Shown here piece after piece: positions 25,301 through 32,456 of a stretch of DNA of 32,456 bases. The stretch comes from a virus, in IMG/VR virus record IMGVR_UViG_3300031539_000178, positions 1 to 32,456 of that record, one strand, 5' to 3'. The notes under the pieces are model-generated. The model saw only the letters and a program-made list of their open reading frames with translations. It did not search any database and was not told where the DNA came from. Numbering within the stretch: the stretch's first letter is position 1; every line of letters begins with the position of its first letter. Both the position numbers and the translations under genes were made by a program.

Positions 25301-28300
25301 CTTACGTCTTCATCAATAACAAGATCTGATTTGATTGATGGAACAATATTCAAGAAGTCCACATCAAACTTGTAGTATAATTGTGTTGGGACAGAATCAC
25401 GAACATTTAACTTGAGAGTTGCTGTTGTATCAATACCAGGTCTCCCACTCTTGACAACATCAAAAGTACTTGTTTTACCTGCAGTAAAGAAGATATTTGA
25501 ATACTCTCTGTCAGAGAATAGATTCATATCAAAGGCAGAGTATCTGGCCCCACCACTAATAAATGATAATGAACTGTCAGAAAGATCGAACGTAAGTGTA
25601 TTATTTTTCTTGGTTTGAACCTGTGGATTAATCTTGGAGAGTGTTCCAGTAGAGGCACTAGTAATATCAATGAAGTTTGGATTCTCTAAGTTGACCTCAT
25701 ATTTTTCTCTTACTAGTCTTACCATAGTGTCGTTGAAAGGAACTATGTAATAAATTGTATTATCTTCAAGACCACCAGAAGGTGATGATGAAGTGTGAAT
25801 AACTTTGTCTCCAAGTTTAAAGAACTCATCGGAGAAGGTAATAGAGTTTCTTACAATATCCACATCACCGGCAGTAAATGATCTTGGATCAAATACAATT
25901 CTTCTATTATAATCATCATACTTAACAATTACTGTATCTTCTAAATTTGGTTTAATTTCAACGTTAACTAAATCTCCTCTTACCAACCCATGAGTGGAAG
26001 AAGTTGATACTGTTACAGTATTTTTGGAAACCTCTGCAGTAACTACCTTGTTCAGGTTTGTAGTAAATTTATGTGTATTACCAGTACCAACATTAGTAAA
26101 GTAAAGAAGAGCTGTAGAAGTATTAACACCAACATAAACTCCAGTACTACCAAGTCCTACTTTATTGGAACTAATACCAATACTATTCTTAGAAAGTGGT
26201 ATTGCATAAAGATTTTGGTATGACGTGAGATTTACATAACCTGCAGAAGTTCCATTCCAAACTTGAACAGATGATCCACTGTTTGTAGAGTAGAAAATTG
26301 GATCATTCAATCTCAAATCATGATCAGGATAGTAGATACTTTGTGGTTGAACAAATACCTGAGTCAGACCAACACCTGGGTTTGAGAATGTAATGGTATT
26401 ACCAATACCTGTTCCCAATACAGTTCCAAGACCAACAGACTCTGCAGGATCAAAGTAGAGAGTATTGTTAATATTGAATGTTCTAGTAGTTTTTAATGTA
26501 CCAACATTGATACTAAACTTTTTAGGATCCTCAAAGAGGATAGAAGAGTTTGTATGTGGAGCACCATTAGATCCTTCTACAGCTCTTTGAACTCTGATTC
26601 TTCCTGTCTTCTTGTCAATGTTTAGAACTTTTACTTTCTCATTATCAACTTTAAAGATATCATCTGGTCTGATATATGGGAACTCAAGGAGACCATTAAC
26701 ATATAGGTATCCAACATCATTAGTATTTGCAGTAGAAATGCCAAGAGTCAATACAAAGTTGTCAGTTCTAACACCTACACGATAAGACTTATCAAATCCT
26801 CTAAAGTAAGATGAAAGACCACTTACGTTGACAACATCATTATTGTTGAATGAGTGAATCTGTGTCGAGAAACCAATGAAGGATCCATCATTAAAGGGCA
26901 CAAATTCAATATCATAAAATATCGTTGATGCAATACTTACAGTATCAATTGTCTTACCATCAAGTAATGTGACTCTTGCTTGAGCACCATTACCACCACT
27001 ATTCGAATTATCAAATACTACAGAATCGTTGATCTTATAGTTAGAACCACCGGTCAATATACCTACACCTTCTATAACACCCAGAGATGCTGAGGTTACC
27101 TCTATAACTTGTTTGTTGACAATATTGGAGTTGAAGATATAGTTATATCCAGTTTCTTCATTATCAAGGTTATAGTAATATGTGTTTCTCAACCAACGAT
27201 CACTTTGAATATCATATTCAGTTTGGTTGGAAGATGATCTGAAATTAAAGTTGTTCGGAACTGAATGATATGAATCACCAATCAGATAAGGGAACTGTGG
27301 TCTTCTGAATCCTTGGAAAGGGCCAATAGAATCATTGATTCCATTAATAGTTGCAAAGTATGCATAGACACCATTTGGATAATCTGGTGTTACACAAAAT
27401 CTACCGTTGTGTTCATCAAGATCGCCACCTCCAGTGTAGACGTAATCTTCAACGAAGAAACCTAAAGAATACTGGGAGGCAGATGGTCTGTTTACAGTGT
27501 TAGACCTTAATTCATATCCAGACTTCATCTCCCTTACAAAACCTGAACCAGAAGCTTCAGTGAAACCATATGGACCATAAATTGGATTACCATCATATGC
27601 CCAACCAATAATTGGTGAGTGAAATATATTTGAAACCTCAACACCATTTACCAGAGTGAGATCTGGAACACCATAGTTGGTATTATCTTCATCAGTTCCA
27701 GTAATGACAAAAGTATTCTGTCTTAATGGACGTGGTGCATACAAACAAGAGTATTGTAATTCATCATCATTAATACTGTTATCAAGAAAACCATCATCAT
27801 CACCAATGACATTGAGATTTCTTTCGAACAGGTTGATATTCCACTGGTTAATCATTGGATCAACCACAACTTCATTACCGGCAGCAGTTACCTTGATGGA
27901 TGTTTTATCGGGAACATAACCTGCACCAGCTTTGATAATTTTGACAGATACAATTCCACCATTCTTAAGAACTGGAGTAAGAACTGCATTCTTACCAGTT
28001 GATGTTTGAAGTTCAAGTTCAGGAGGAGAGTTATATCCACTTCCAGAATTATTAACCAACACATCTACGATCTGACCATTGTTAACAACAGGGATCAGAA
28101 TTGCACCAGAACCACTAAAGAGTGTTACTACTGGTTTTCTATCAAAGTTAATAATATCAGATGAACCATATCCGACACCACCACTAGTCACATCAATAGA
28201 TTCAACATTTCCTCTGAATACTGGTTGAACCTGACATGAAAAGTCCTGATCAGATCTGGTAGAAACACCAGTTACACCATTGACACTAACAGTGATTGGT

Positions 28301-31300
28301 TGATAGTTGAAAGATCCTGAACCAACTGATCTAAGTTCAACTTTAACATTTCTATCATAGTAATAATTAGTAGTGGTGTTTCCAGTTCCAACTTCTACAA
28401 GTGAAAACTTATCACCACTAAGTCTTACAACATAATAATCTTTGGATTCTACAAGACCTTCAATTGGCGAAGAACCAGTTGTATATCTTACGATTTCTTT
28501 TTCAGAGTAACCATGATTCTCAATAGTAAACTCATTTGATGCAGTATTAACACCAACAATATTTCTCTCTTTATTTTCGTATCCAGTACCAGGATTCGTT
28601 ACAACTACAGATGTGACAATACTTTTTAAAGTAGAAGACCTAAATCTATGAACACCATTACCAAATAAAGTTAAGCCAATGGTATTAATACCCGTAATAG
28701 AGTCATTTAGATTTTCGTAAAGTTTGATTGTCTTACTGTCCTCAACTCCAACGTAGTATGATGCCGTACTAGAAAGACCTCCAACGGCAGTCTGACCATC
28801 TGTTAGATAGATTACTTCCTCACTGTCTCTAAACTTGTGATAGGTGGAAAATCCAATGGTACTAGATCCCAAACTTACCTGTGCAGAATTCTGTTCTGCA
28901 TTAAATGATACACTATGAGTTACAGACGAAAGTCTAACTTCTGCGGATGCATTAATACCATTACCACCAGATATGGAGACAAAGGGTCTGTCTTGATAAT
29001 CAAAACCACTATCGAGAATATCAATTCTTTCTAACTGACCCTTGACATTTACAGTACCAGTTGCACCAGTTCCTACATTATCATCAATTCTTACGATAGG
29101 GGGATTGATAATATCATAACCCCTTCCACTATTTGTAATTTTAAGTTCGGTTATATTGCCATAATTCACTTTGTTAGGAGATTTATAGTTTAGAATCTCT
29201 ACACCATTATTCAGAATACCGGTGTATCCAGAAACAGTTTTATATTCACCACTCTTGTTTATAGGTGATAGTATTTCTCTATAGATTGATTGCGGTTCAA
29301 ATGTTTTATTGTAGAAATTGAAGTATTCAAATTTGACGTTTGATACTGTACCATTCAATGTAACAAAGATATCATTAAAAAGATTTGATCTACTTTTTGA
29401 AAGTTTGATACTAAGACTATCGACTCTCTTGACATAGAATACACCTTCAGTAACATTATCAAATGTTGATAGAACTGATGTAGTAATTGTATTTCCATCA
29501 CTATCTGTGGTTGTAGTGATAGATTTACCTGGAGTGTAGTAGATAGCATCACCAGTATAAAAACCATGATCACCACTATTCAACAGTTGAATAGTATTAT
29601 TAGTCGCAGTACCACTAAATGTCAAAGATCTATTATATGGATTTATTAAAACATTTCTGTATGATGGAATTGAATTGGATGAAACAAGAAGGTCGTCATT
29701 AAACTTAGAGTAAGTATTCTGAACATTTGTAAAATACTTATTCAAATAAGAATACTTCGTCGAGTTTGTATAAAGTATTTGGTTCTCTGCTCTATACTCT
29801 TTTGACGAATCAAGTAACGTTTGTGTATTTACTGAAAACTCTTTTCTAGAAGAGATTGCCGAAACAGTTCCTTCGGTAATAATATTATTTTTATCAATAA
29901 AGTGAACTTTATTACCAATCTCTAAGAGATGATCTTCATTTAAAACAATACTATATTTTTTTGAACTAAGATCAGTTAAATTGAATGATTGTACTTTCCA
30001 ACCAGTTTTAATATTTAAATTCCAGTTTTTTGTTTTCTCTGTATTCTTCTCAATACCAATAGACTGAATTTGAATTGTATCATCCTTCTTTAGAGAAAAG
30101 TTCTTCTCCTCAAAGGTAATGTTCTTAAGTGCTGTAGAGATCTTTACCTCAATCTTCTCTTGAGACTCACTTTGATCGACATATGCATAAGCAAGATTGT
30201 ATAGGGTAATATCTGTTCCCTTTTTGATTATATTACTTACTGGAGAGACGTTAAAAAACTGATTATTGTTTTTGGTCGAGTATGATGCAATATACTCATT
30301 GGCATCAACATCAACAGTGTCTAATGTTCCTTCTTCTGGAAAACCAACTGTCGAATCTACATCAATGTATGTTGAACCAATTGAAACGTCATTTAGAACT
30401 TTTGTCTTTTGATTTGGTACAAAAGAACCTAAAACAGTACCGTCTACATTGATATCTCTCTGATACCCAAGATCAAGACTGACTTGATAGTAAACTACTC
30501 CATTATATACGACGGGTCTGACATTACTTACAGAACCTCTGGCCCCACTACTGTCCTGGAAAAGAGTTTTATTCCTGAGATCCATAGGATCACCAAGATA
30601 TTGCTCAACAATAATATCATTGGTTACCTTGAAGTTTGCATTGGAAGGTCTTAATAGAAACTCACTGGGTCTGATAACCTCTACATCTTCACCATAAAGT
30701 GCTCTGAAAAGAATTTCAAAGGATCTATCAGTTCCTTTTGATTTATAAAAACTATCTGAATGATATATAAAGTTCTCTTGATTCAATCCAGAATATAAAG
30801 TTCTATCTTCAAAACCAGGGACAACTTGTGACTTTAGTTTTAATAAAAACTTTTGTAAGAAGAGAATATTTAAATTCTTTATTTCTGTATTTTTAGTGTG
30901 AGTATCAGCCTCTGTTGTAGTGAATACTAACTCATCGGGAGTGTTGGATCCTTCATATGACGTTACTGCACTAAAACCCCTTCTACAGTTCTCAAAAGTT
31001 ATATCAGTTTTATATTCGTAGTAAATAATCTCATCGTCAATCTGAATCAAACCATCTCTAGTTGGAAATCCTTCGGTAAAGTTTTCTGTAGAGTTTGTCG
31101 TAATTGTCGTATCAGTATATGATAAATCTGCACCAAGAATTGTGGAGGTTTTGAGGTGGGTTAATTCCTCAACCTTTACATATTGGTCAATATTCTGAAC
31201 AATATCATATGTTCCACTTTCAAATTCTTGTGAAACATAATATTGTTTTAAGAAATCAACAAGAAGTGGGTAGTCGTCTCTAACATAGTCGGGAACTTGG

Positions 31301-31341
31301 CTCTCGACAATATTCTGGAACTTAATTCTATCTACTGACAT
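19345..31341 (-). CDS. Giant baseplate protein in the gp7 position, with YHYH domain (3,998 aa)
   Basis: This gene lies between 6 and 8, where T4 has baseplate wedge gene 7 (1,032 aa). Residues 20-40 (DDYPLLVDFLKQYY) and 192-222 (F-I-Y-H-S-D-S-F-Y-K-S-K-G-T-D-R-S, then F-E-I-L-F-R-A-L-Y-G-E-D-V-E-V) resemble the C-terminal third of T4 gp7, which has Y-D-F-Y-S-T-K-G-I-E-A-S-Y-K-F-L-F-K-V-L-Y-N-E-E-V-E-I. So the N-terminus is probably the wedge-binding gp7 equivalent. The rest is a long beta-rich array. It contains about fourteen S-G-x-G-Y/N-P-G-x-G-Y repeats; a YHYH-type domain with HSPIIGWAYDGNPIYGPYG from residue 1241 and L-D-E-H-N-G-R from 1308; three I-D-x-E...R-G/A...H modules; and a V-F-I-N-D-I-L-Q-V-P-G-G-A-Y fibre-type domain near 3540. 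The start is 6 bases after the gp6 stop with no separate late box, so it is probably co-transcribed with gp6. gp7 orthology is inference; baseplate structural protein is firm. Confidence 0.82.
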   Translation of the reverse strand: MSVDRIKFQNIVESQVPDYVRDDYPLLVDFLKQYYVSQEFESGTYDIVQNIDQYVKVEELTHLKTSTILGADLSYTDTTITTNSTENFTEGFPTRDGLIQIDDEIIYYEYKTDITFENCRRGFSAVTSYEGSNTPDELVFTTTEADTHTKNTEIKNLNILFLQKFLLKLKSQVVPGFEDRTLYSGLNQENFIYHSDSFYKSKGTDRSFEILFRALYGEDVEVIRPSEFLLRPSNANFKVTNDIIVEQYLGDPMDLRNKTLFQDSSGARGSVSNVRPVVYNGVVYYQVSLDLGYQRDINVDGTVLGSFVPNQKTKVLNDVSIGSTYIDVDSTVGFPEEGTLDTVDVDANEYIASYSTKNNNQFFNVSPVSNIIKKGTDITLYNLAYAYVDQSESQEKIEVKISTALKNITFEEKNFSLKKDDTIQIQSIGIEKNTEKTKNWNLNIKTGWKVQSFNLTDLSSKKYSIVLNEDHLLEIGNKVHFIDKNNIITEGTVSAISSRKEFSVNTQTLLDSSKEYRAENQILYTNSTKYSYLNKYFTNVQNTYSKFNDDLLVSSNSIPSYRNVLINPYNRSLTFSGTATNNTIQLLNSGDHGFYTGDAIYYTPGKSITTTTDSDGNTITTSVLSTFDNVTEGVFYVKRVDSLSIKLSKSRSNLFNDIFVTLNGTVSNVKFEYFNFYNKTFEPQSIYREILSPINKSGEYKTVSGYTGILNNGVEILNYKSPNKVNYGNITELKITNSGRGYDIINPPIVRIDDNVGTGATGTVNVKGQLERIDILDSGFDYQDRPFVSISGGNGINASAEVRLSSVTHSVSFNAEQNSAQVSLGSSTIGFSTYHKFRDSEEVIYLTDGQTAVGGLSSTASYYVGVEDSKTIKLYENLNDSITGINTIGLTLFGNGVHRFRSSTLKSIVTSVVVTNPGTGYENKERNIVGVNTASNEFTIENHGYSEKEIVRYTTGSSPIEGLVESKDYYVVRLSGDKFSLVEVGTGNTTTNYYYDRNVKVELRSVGSGSFNYQPITVSVNGVTGVSTRSDQDFSCQVQPVFRGNVESIDVTSGGVGYGSSDIINFDRKPVVTLFSGSGAILIPVVNNGQIVDVLVNNSGSGYNSPPELELQTSTGKNAVLTPVLKNGGIVSVKIIKAGAGYVPDKTSIKVTAAGNEVVVDPMINQWNINLFERNLNVIGDDDGFLDNSINDDELQYSCLYAPRPLRQNTFVITGTDEDNTNYGVPDLTLVNGVEVSNIFHSPIIGWAYDGNPIYGPYGFTEASGSGFVREMKSGYELRSNTVNRPSASQYSLGFFVEDYVYTGGGDLDEHNGRFCVTPDYPNGVYAYFATINGINDSIGPFQGFRRPQFPYLIGDSYHSVPNNFNFRSSSNQTEYDIQSDRWLRNTYYYNLDNEETGYNYIFNSNIVNKQVIEVTSASLGVIEGVGILTGGSNYKINDSVVFDNSNSGGNGAQARVTLLDGKTIDTVSIASTIFYDIEFVPFNDGSFIGFSTQIHSFNNNDVVNVSGLSSYFRGFDKSYRVGVRTDNFVLTLGISTANTNDVGYLYVNGLLEFPYIRPDDIFKVDNEKVKVLNIDKKTGRIRVQRAVEGSNGAPHTNSSILFEDPKKFSINVGTLKTTRTFNINNTLYFDPAESVGLGTVLGTGIGNTITFSNPGVGLTQVFVQPQSIYYPDHDLRLNDPIFYSTNSGSSVQVWNGTSAGYVNLTSYQNLYAIPLSKNSIGISSNKVGLGSTGVYVGVNTSTALLYFTNVGTGNTHKFTTNLNKVVTAEVSKNTVTVSTSSTHGLVRGDLVNVEIKPNLEDTVIVKYDDYNRRIVFDPRSFTAGDVDIVRNSITFSDEFFKLGDKVIHTSSSPSGGLEDNTIYYIVPFNDTMVRLVREKYEVNLENPNFIDITSASTGTLSKINPQVQTKKNNTLTFDLSDSSLSFISGGARYSAFDMNLFSDREYSNIFFTAGKTSTFDVVKSGRPGIDTTATLKLNVRDSVPTQLYYKFDVDFLNIVPSIKSDLVIDEDVSSYNGIEVIKSLYDGNYNIVGVGTTTFEYSIKDVPDVSLYNSSNSICKYTTNSRSTFGPIAKIDVSDGGTGYKEFPGITSIRSGIGSNAIITLTSESIGEVLSTKFEDIGFNYPTDQTLKVVTNVPEILEVEALQSFDSIGITSSGKNYLVNPELVILDGFTGEVVENVDIRYTLGDTEVKILKNTNGLYSNIPTIIPVKNSNGVGISSVVYTEATKNVRVFLSAQFSEPQNFRYRTGEKVLIEGISIGIGSTGRGYNSQNYNYTLFEVTGFDSQIGGSGAYFDYNLNGYLRSGENPGIMDPTRSVGRAIPESDFPVFDITLKPNQFNIDEVVTSGTKKGVVERWNPTNRRLVVSTPNEFEIGSKVIGGSSGTEVIVQNKLNFNSTVSTGAGTTFVNGWKTNSGFLNDSLQRIPNNEYYQNLSYSLKSSVAFDKWDDAVSSLGHVAGLAKFADLRVESTEQTPGGLVVTSAQSDVEVVIDVISESSIHCWHDFDNVSENSFYVDSNLTSDQINFDNKILVDYNESFGNRVLSIDDFSDTFNSVVRLEKYSNVGVFPTSHTYNKILTYCRDQVLTNQRQIEFVSVLHDNNTAHISEYGEVDSGNNLGSFDFVISGDPTKWELRFYPINFAYNSYDVNTLSFSILDNISGIGTTSFGDIIQVDSTHVNVSAGTTTTIVSIPNTYRSAKLLVQIEDTSNNYSVDELNLVHDGTDVYFLEYGNISTNITGFGTFNVYVDGSNIDVDLIPSVGVGLTVNTSIIATSDNTGVAGTTYLNSAKLDSKFTSIAASGSPTANTIASYSGITEAGYHIVTVEDTTNNEYESFEVITLQSVTTPSEFVEYANVKSGGSLGQVGIDTTSGTLNLTYTPNASINAEVRVFTIGMEPSTDSGRPDLINLNNLRIIGDEETYIGTLLDLATSFDLKHEGDQIFLRGFDGSDPGIVSTTNNSISIPNHFFVTGEEVVYSSPGAGTTAAIGIAATTVPGIGLTDKLPTTLYVVAPNSKDLKFATTSENALKLDPVVLSIGSTGIGAGHSITATKQNQKVLLAVDNIIQSPIVSFGITTTLAQDVVFQQDILLTGITSIFTGDNLRIGDEIVTVASVGVGNTTSINVRRGRLGTLRGSHSAGDLVEKLSGEYNIIGNTLNFASAPKGTEPVGVTTAENPDETDWTGITSYSSFQGRSFIRSGLINSTNETYYQNYIYDNISDQFTGIRSEFSMKVGGSDVIGIATQNPFVIINGIFQQPTGNQPPSLQVGDYRMAENTGVTSITFTGNNGLPTGYDPNNGEYPIGGLMVSVGSSNGFGYQPLVSAGGTVTVSATGTITNVSIANSGSGYRSGIQTVVNVGVQTYSTGVPNIEFIGTAAVSGGHIVSVAITNPGVGYTGTNLPDLVFDEPLSYDNIPLSYSPGYVGSGQSATVDIVVGQGSSVISFTLRSYGFGYGNGERLTIESGGTTGIPTDPSVTFENFQLLIDEVYDDKFNSWSVGELEVLDTLDNEFDGQKTNFQITLNEDPFTIVAAKGSLVDVEQTLIVFINDILQVPGGAYIFKGGSIIQFTEAPKVGDTSKILFYKGTGSVDVRFVDILETVKPGDSLDIDNNPELGQGISLEEDLRIVTDIITIDSVFTNPYSGSGITTDANLLRPVTWCKQLVDKIIDGEVVGKDRTHYEPLIYPSSYLIQPVSLASTVAYVDSVRPLYGAENEATTRSFQNSINIVSQNTLVGATAAAIVSSAGTITSVNITNPGIGYTVAPQVVISTPVGIGLTQRASATATVSGGSVNTITVVNPGAGYTSSNPPVVLIETPEVVSELIPINSYSGDYGTIVGFNTTKVGSQNKYIFDLFIPEDSFMRDGYLIGTGITVSTINVGDYLTVFDTNIDAGGSFNTQDTTSNVVGTAITYSDAVYQVAAVSTEMITVTGYGITAVRRITTNVGSIGSISYGSTATGQYSWGKILFNTRTGIETFTAYTSNGYTGISTSGLVSRNSPLKSDNYV

Positions 31342-31347
31342 TCTTTA

Positions 31348-32456
31348 TTATCTGATGAGAGATCCGTTTGTATAACTGGATGATACTATGTAATTTGTAC
31401 CCGAAATATCATTACCAGAGGAAATGTTATCGGAGATGGTACTTATTGTGGATTTTGAACTGTCCAACTGTAAGTAGAGATCCTGATAACCGATTACATC
31501 GTTTGAATATGGAGAAATAGAAATTTCAATTAGTGGAACAGCCCTACTCACAACTGTTGATATAATATTGATTGGATTCAGTTTAATTTCACCTTTAACA
31601 TAATCAATAGTTCCAATTGACTGTTTCAATATGACAGGTTCTGTTGGGGAGTTCAACTTGAACAAGAATATGGATCCTGTCTTCAAATCAGTGCTCGGTC
31701 TATCACTGAGATAAACGGTATCACTGATACCACTAACCTTAAATCCTGATGATTTAATGTTGTAACCAAGTTCACTCTTGACGTGGAAACGATTTCCGTA
31801 ACAAATTTCATATTCGGTAAAACTATTTAACACAGGTTCCAAATCCCTTCTCATGGTCACTGTGGTGATATTCGAAGTTATCGAAACATTACTGTCGTCA
31901 ATAATTTTTTGAAACTTACTATACTTAAATCTCGCACCGAATCGATTCAACCCTCCAGATTTTGAATATCTATCAATGTTCTGAATGATCAATGTCCTAA
32001 CAAAATCAGCAGAAGGTGCAACTTCTGTATTGTAATATGCTTTGACATCAGTCTCAACATACAAATACTTTAGATCAACAATCTCTGGAAGAATACCGAC
32101 AACAGAATATTTCTTCAAATCATCAATAAGATTCTCTTTGATATCGATAGAAAGATATACTCCATTATTTGGTTTCACACTTATAAAGACCTTACCATAT
32201 GCTGGAGGTGTCAGAACCTCTCCACCAAATGCAGATACAGATTCAGTCTCTGTATAAAGTTTAGGAACAAGCGCTTCATAGTCGGCTGCAGTAACTGCCC
32301 TGTTCTGTGATGCATAGATCTGTGTTGAATATTTCTTAACGGATTCGGTAGATTCAATATCCTTTCCACCATAGGAAGCAGTATTGATAGTTATCAGTGA
32401 GATACCGTTGTTAACTGCAATACCATTATTATCTACCAGAGTACCAGAGAATCTAA
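31348..32456 (-). CDS. gp6: Baseplate wedge protein gp6 (3' part, start outside window)
   Basis: gp6 forms the inner ring of the T4 baseplate and links neighbouring wedges. The frame is open to the window edge, giving 368 residues. An in-frame GTG at 32178 is internal, because family sequence continues upstream of it. Family features: N-R-A-V-T-A-A-D-Y-E-A-L-V-P-K-L-Y, then T-E-S-V-S-A-F-G-G-E, then P-P-A-Y-G-K-V-F-I-S-V-K-P-N-N-G (the T4-gp6/gpJ-like [AG]-[VI]-T-x-x-D-Y-E pattern). Downstream are V-G-I-L-P-E-I-V-D-L-K-Y-L-Y-V and a C-terminal I-E-I-S-I-S-P-Y-S-N-D-V segment. T4 gp6 is 660 residues, so roughly half is visible. It is followed after 6 bases by the gp7-position gene. Confidence 0.93.
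   Translation of the reverse strand, partial: RFSGTLVDNNGIAVNNGISLITINTASYGGKDIESTESVKKYSTQIYASQNRAVTAADYEALVPKLYTETESVSAFGGEVLTPPAYGKVFISVKPNNGVYLSIDIKENLIDDLKKYSVVGILPEIVDLKYLYVETDVKAYYNTEVAPSADFVRTLIIQNIDRYSKSGGLNRFGARFKYSKFQKIIDDSNVSITSNITTVTMRRDLEPVLNSFTEYEICYGNRFHVKSELGYNIKSSGFKVSGISDTVYLSDRPSTDLKTGSIFLFKLNSPTEPVILKQSIGTIDYVKGEIKLNPINIISTVVSRAVPLIEISISPYSNDVIGYQDLYLQLDSSKSTISTISDNISSGNDISGTNYIVSSSYTNGSLIR

Noticed and set aside
19345-31341. Repeated segments suggestive of a CRISPR-like or satellite array
   Set aside because: Repeats are at protein level, diverged in DNA and unevenly spaced; no constant DNA repeat with unique spacers is present.
31348-32178. A 276-residue gene starting at GTG 32178
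   Set aside because: The same frame continues upstream without a stop to the window edge and encodes conserved gp6 sequence (NRAVTAADYEAL...), so the GTG is internal.
1-32456. Many plus-strand open frames of 60-120 codons and minus-strand frames overlapping the large genes
   Set aside because: They overlap recognised minus-strand genes in other frames, show low-complexity or biased composition, and lack recognisable families; they are by-products of AT-rich repetitive coding sequence.
1-32456. tRNA genes, integrase, transposase or defence/anti-defence genes
   Set aside because: The window is filled by structural genes with gaps of about 110 bases at most, leaving no room for these; none was recognised on either strand.

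Overview
The window is AT-rich and almost entirely coding. Every supported gene lies on the minus strand, so transcription runs from high to low coordinates. It is the late structural region of a T4-like myovirus. Seven gene products can be matched to T4 counterparts (gp6, gp8, gp13, gp14, gp15, gp16, and a protein in the gp7 slot), and they keep T4 order. Several other proteins resemble those of marine T4-like phages: a DUF4815 giant, a YHYH domain, fibre repeats of the GVVTAT-SF-GN-TG type, and small MAAPN... and MSK[AT]R... proteins. This fits cyanophages of Prochlorococcus/Synechococcus or the related pelagiphages. Host genus cannot be decided from this window, which holds no metabolic genes, tRNAs or host-derived genes.

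Layout in transcription order. Baseplate: the 3' part of gp6 (31348-32456, running off the window edge), a 3,998-residue protein in the gp7 position (19345-31341), gp8 (17681-19237), and a 2,522-residue DUF4815 protein (10106-17674) where T4 has genes 9-12 and wac. Next is a 75-residue coiled-coil protein, then the neck/tail-completion block gp13, gp14, gp15 and the small terminase gp16. After gp16, where T4 has the large terminase gp17, there is instead an adhesion-like cluster: a 111-residue protein, a 1,167-residue coiled-coil fibre protein (probable start at its 15th codon), a 119-residue protein, a 588-residue repeat protein that looks like a beta-propeller, and the first 12 codons of another tail-protein gene.

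Expression: genes are tightly packed, some with stop/start overlap. Eight T4-type late-promoter boxes (TCTAAATA or [GC]ATAAATA; T4 consensus TATAAATA) lie just upstream of genes, most overlapping the preceding stop codon. Together the genes build the baseplate, join neck to tail, start DNA packaging, and supply host-contact fibres.

I found no defence system, mobile element, CRISPR array, RNA gene or convincing terminator. The most unusual points are the two giant baseplate proteins, repeat modules shared across otherwise unrelated structural proteins, and the start of the 1,167-residue fibre gene, where a promoter box abuts the first ATG. No gap between genes exceeds about 110 bases.
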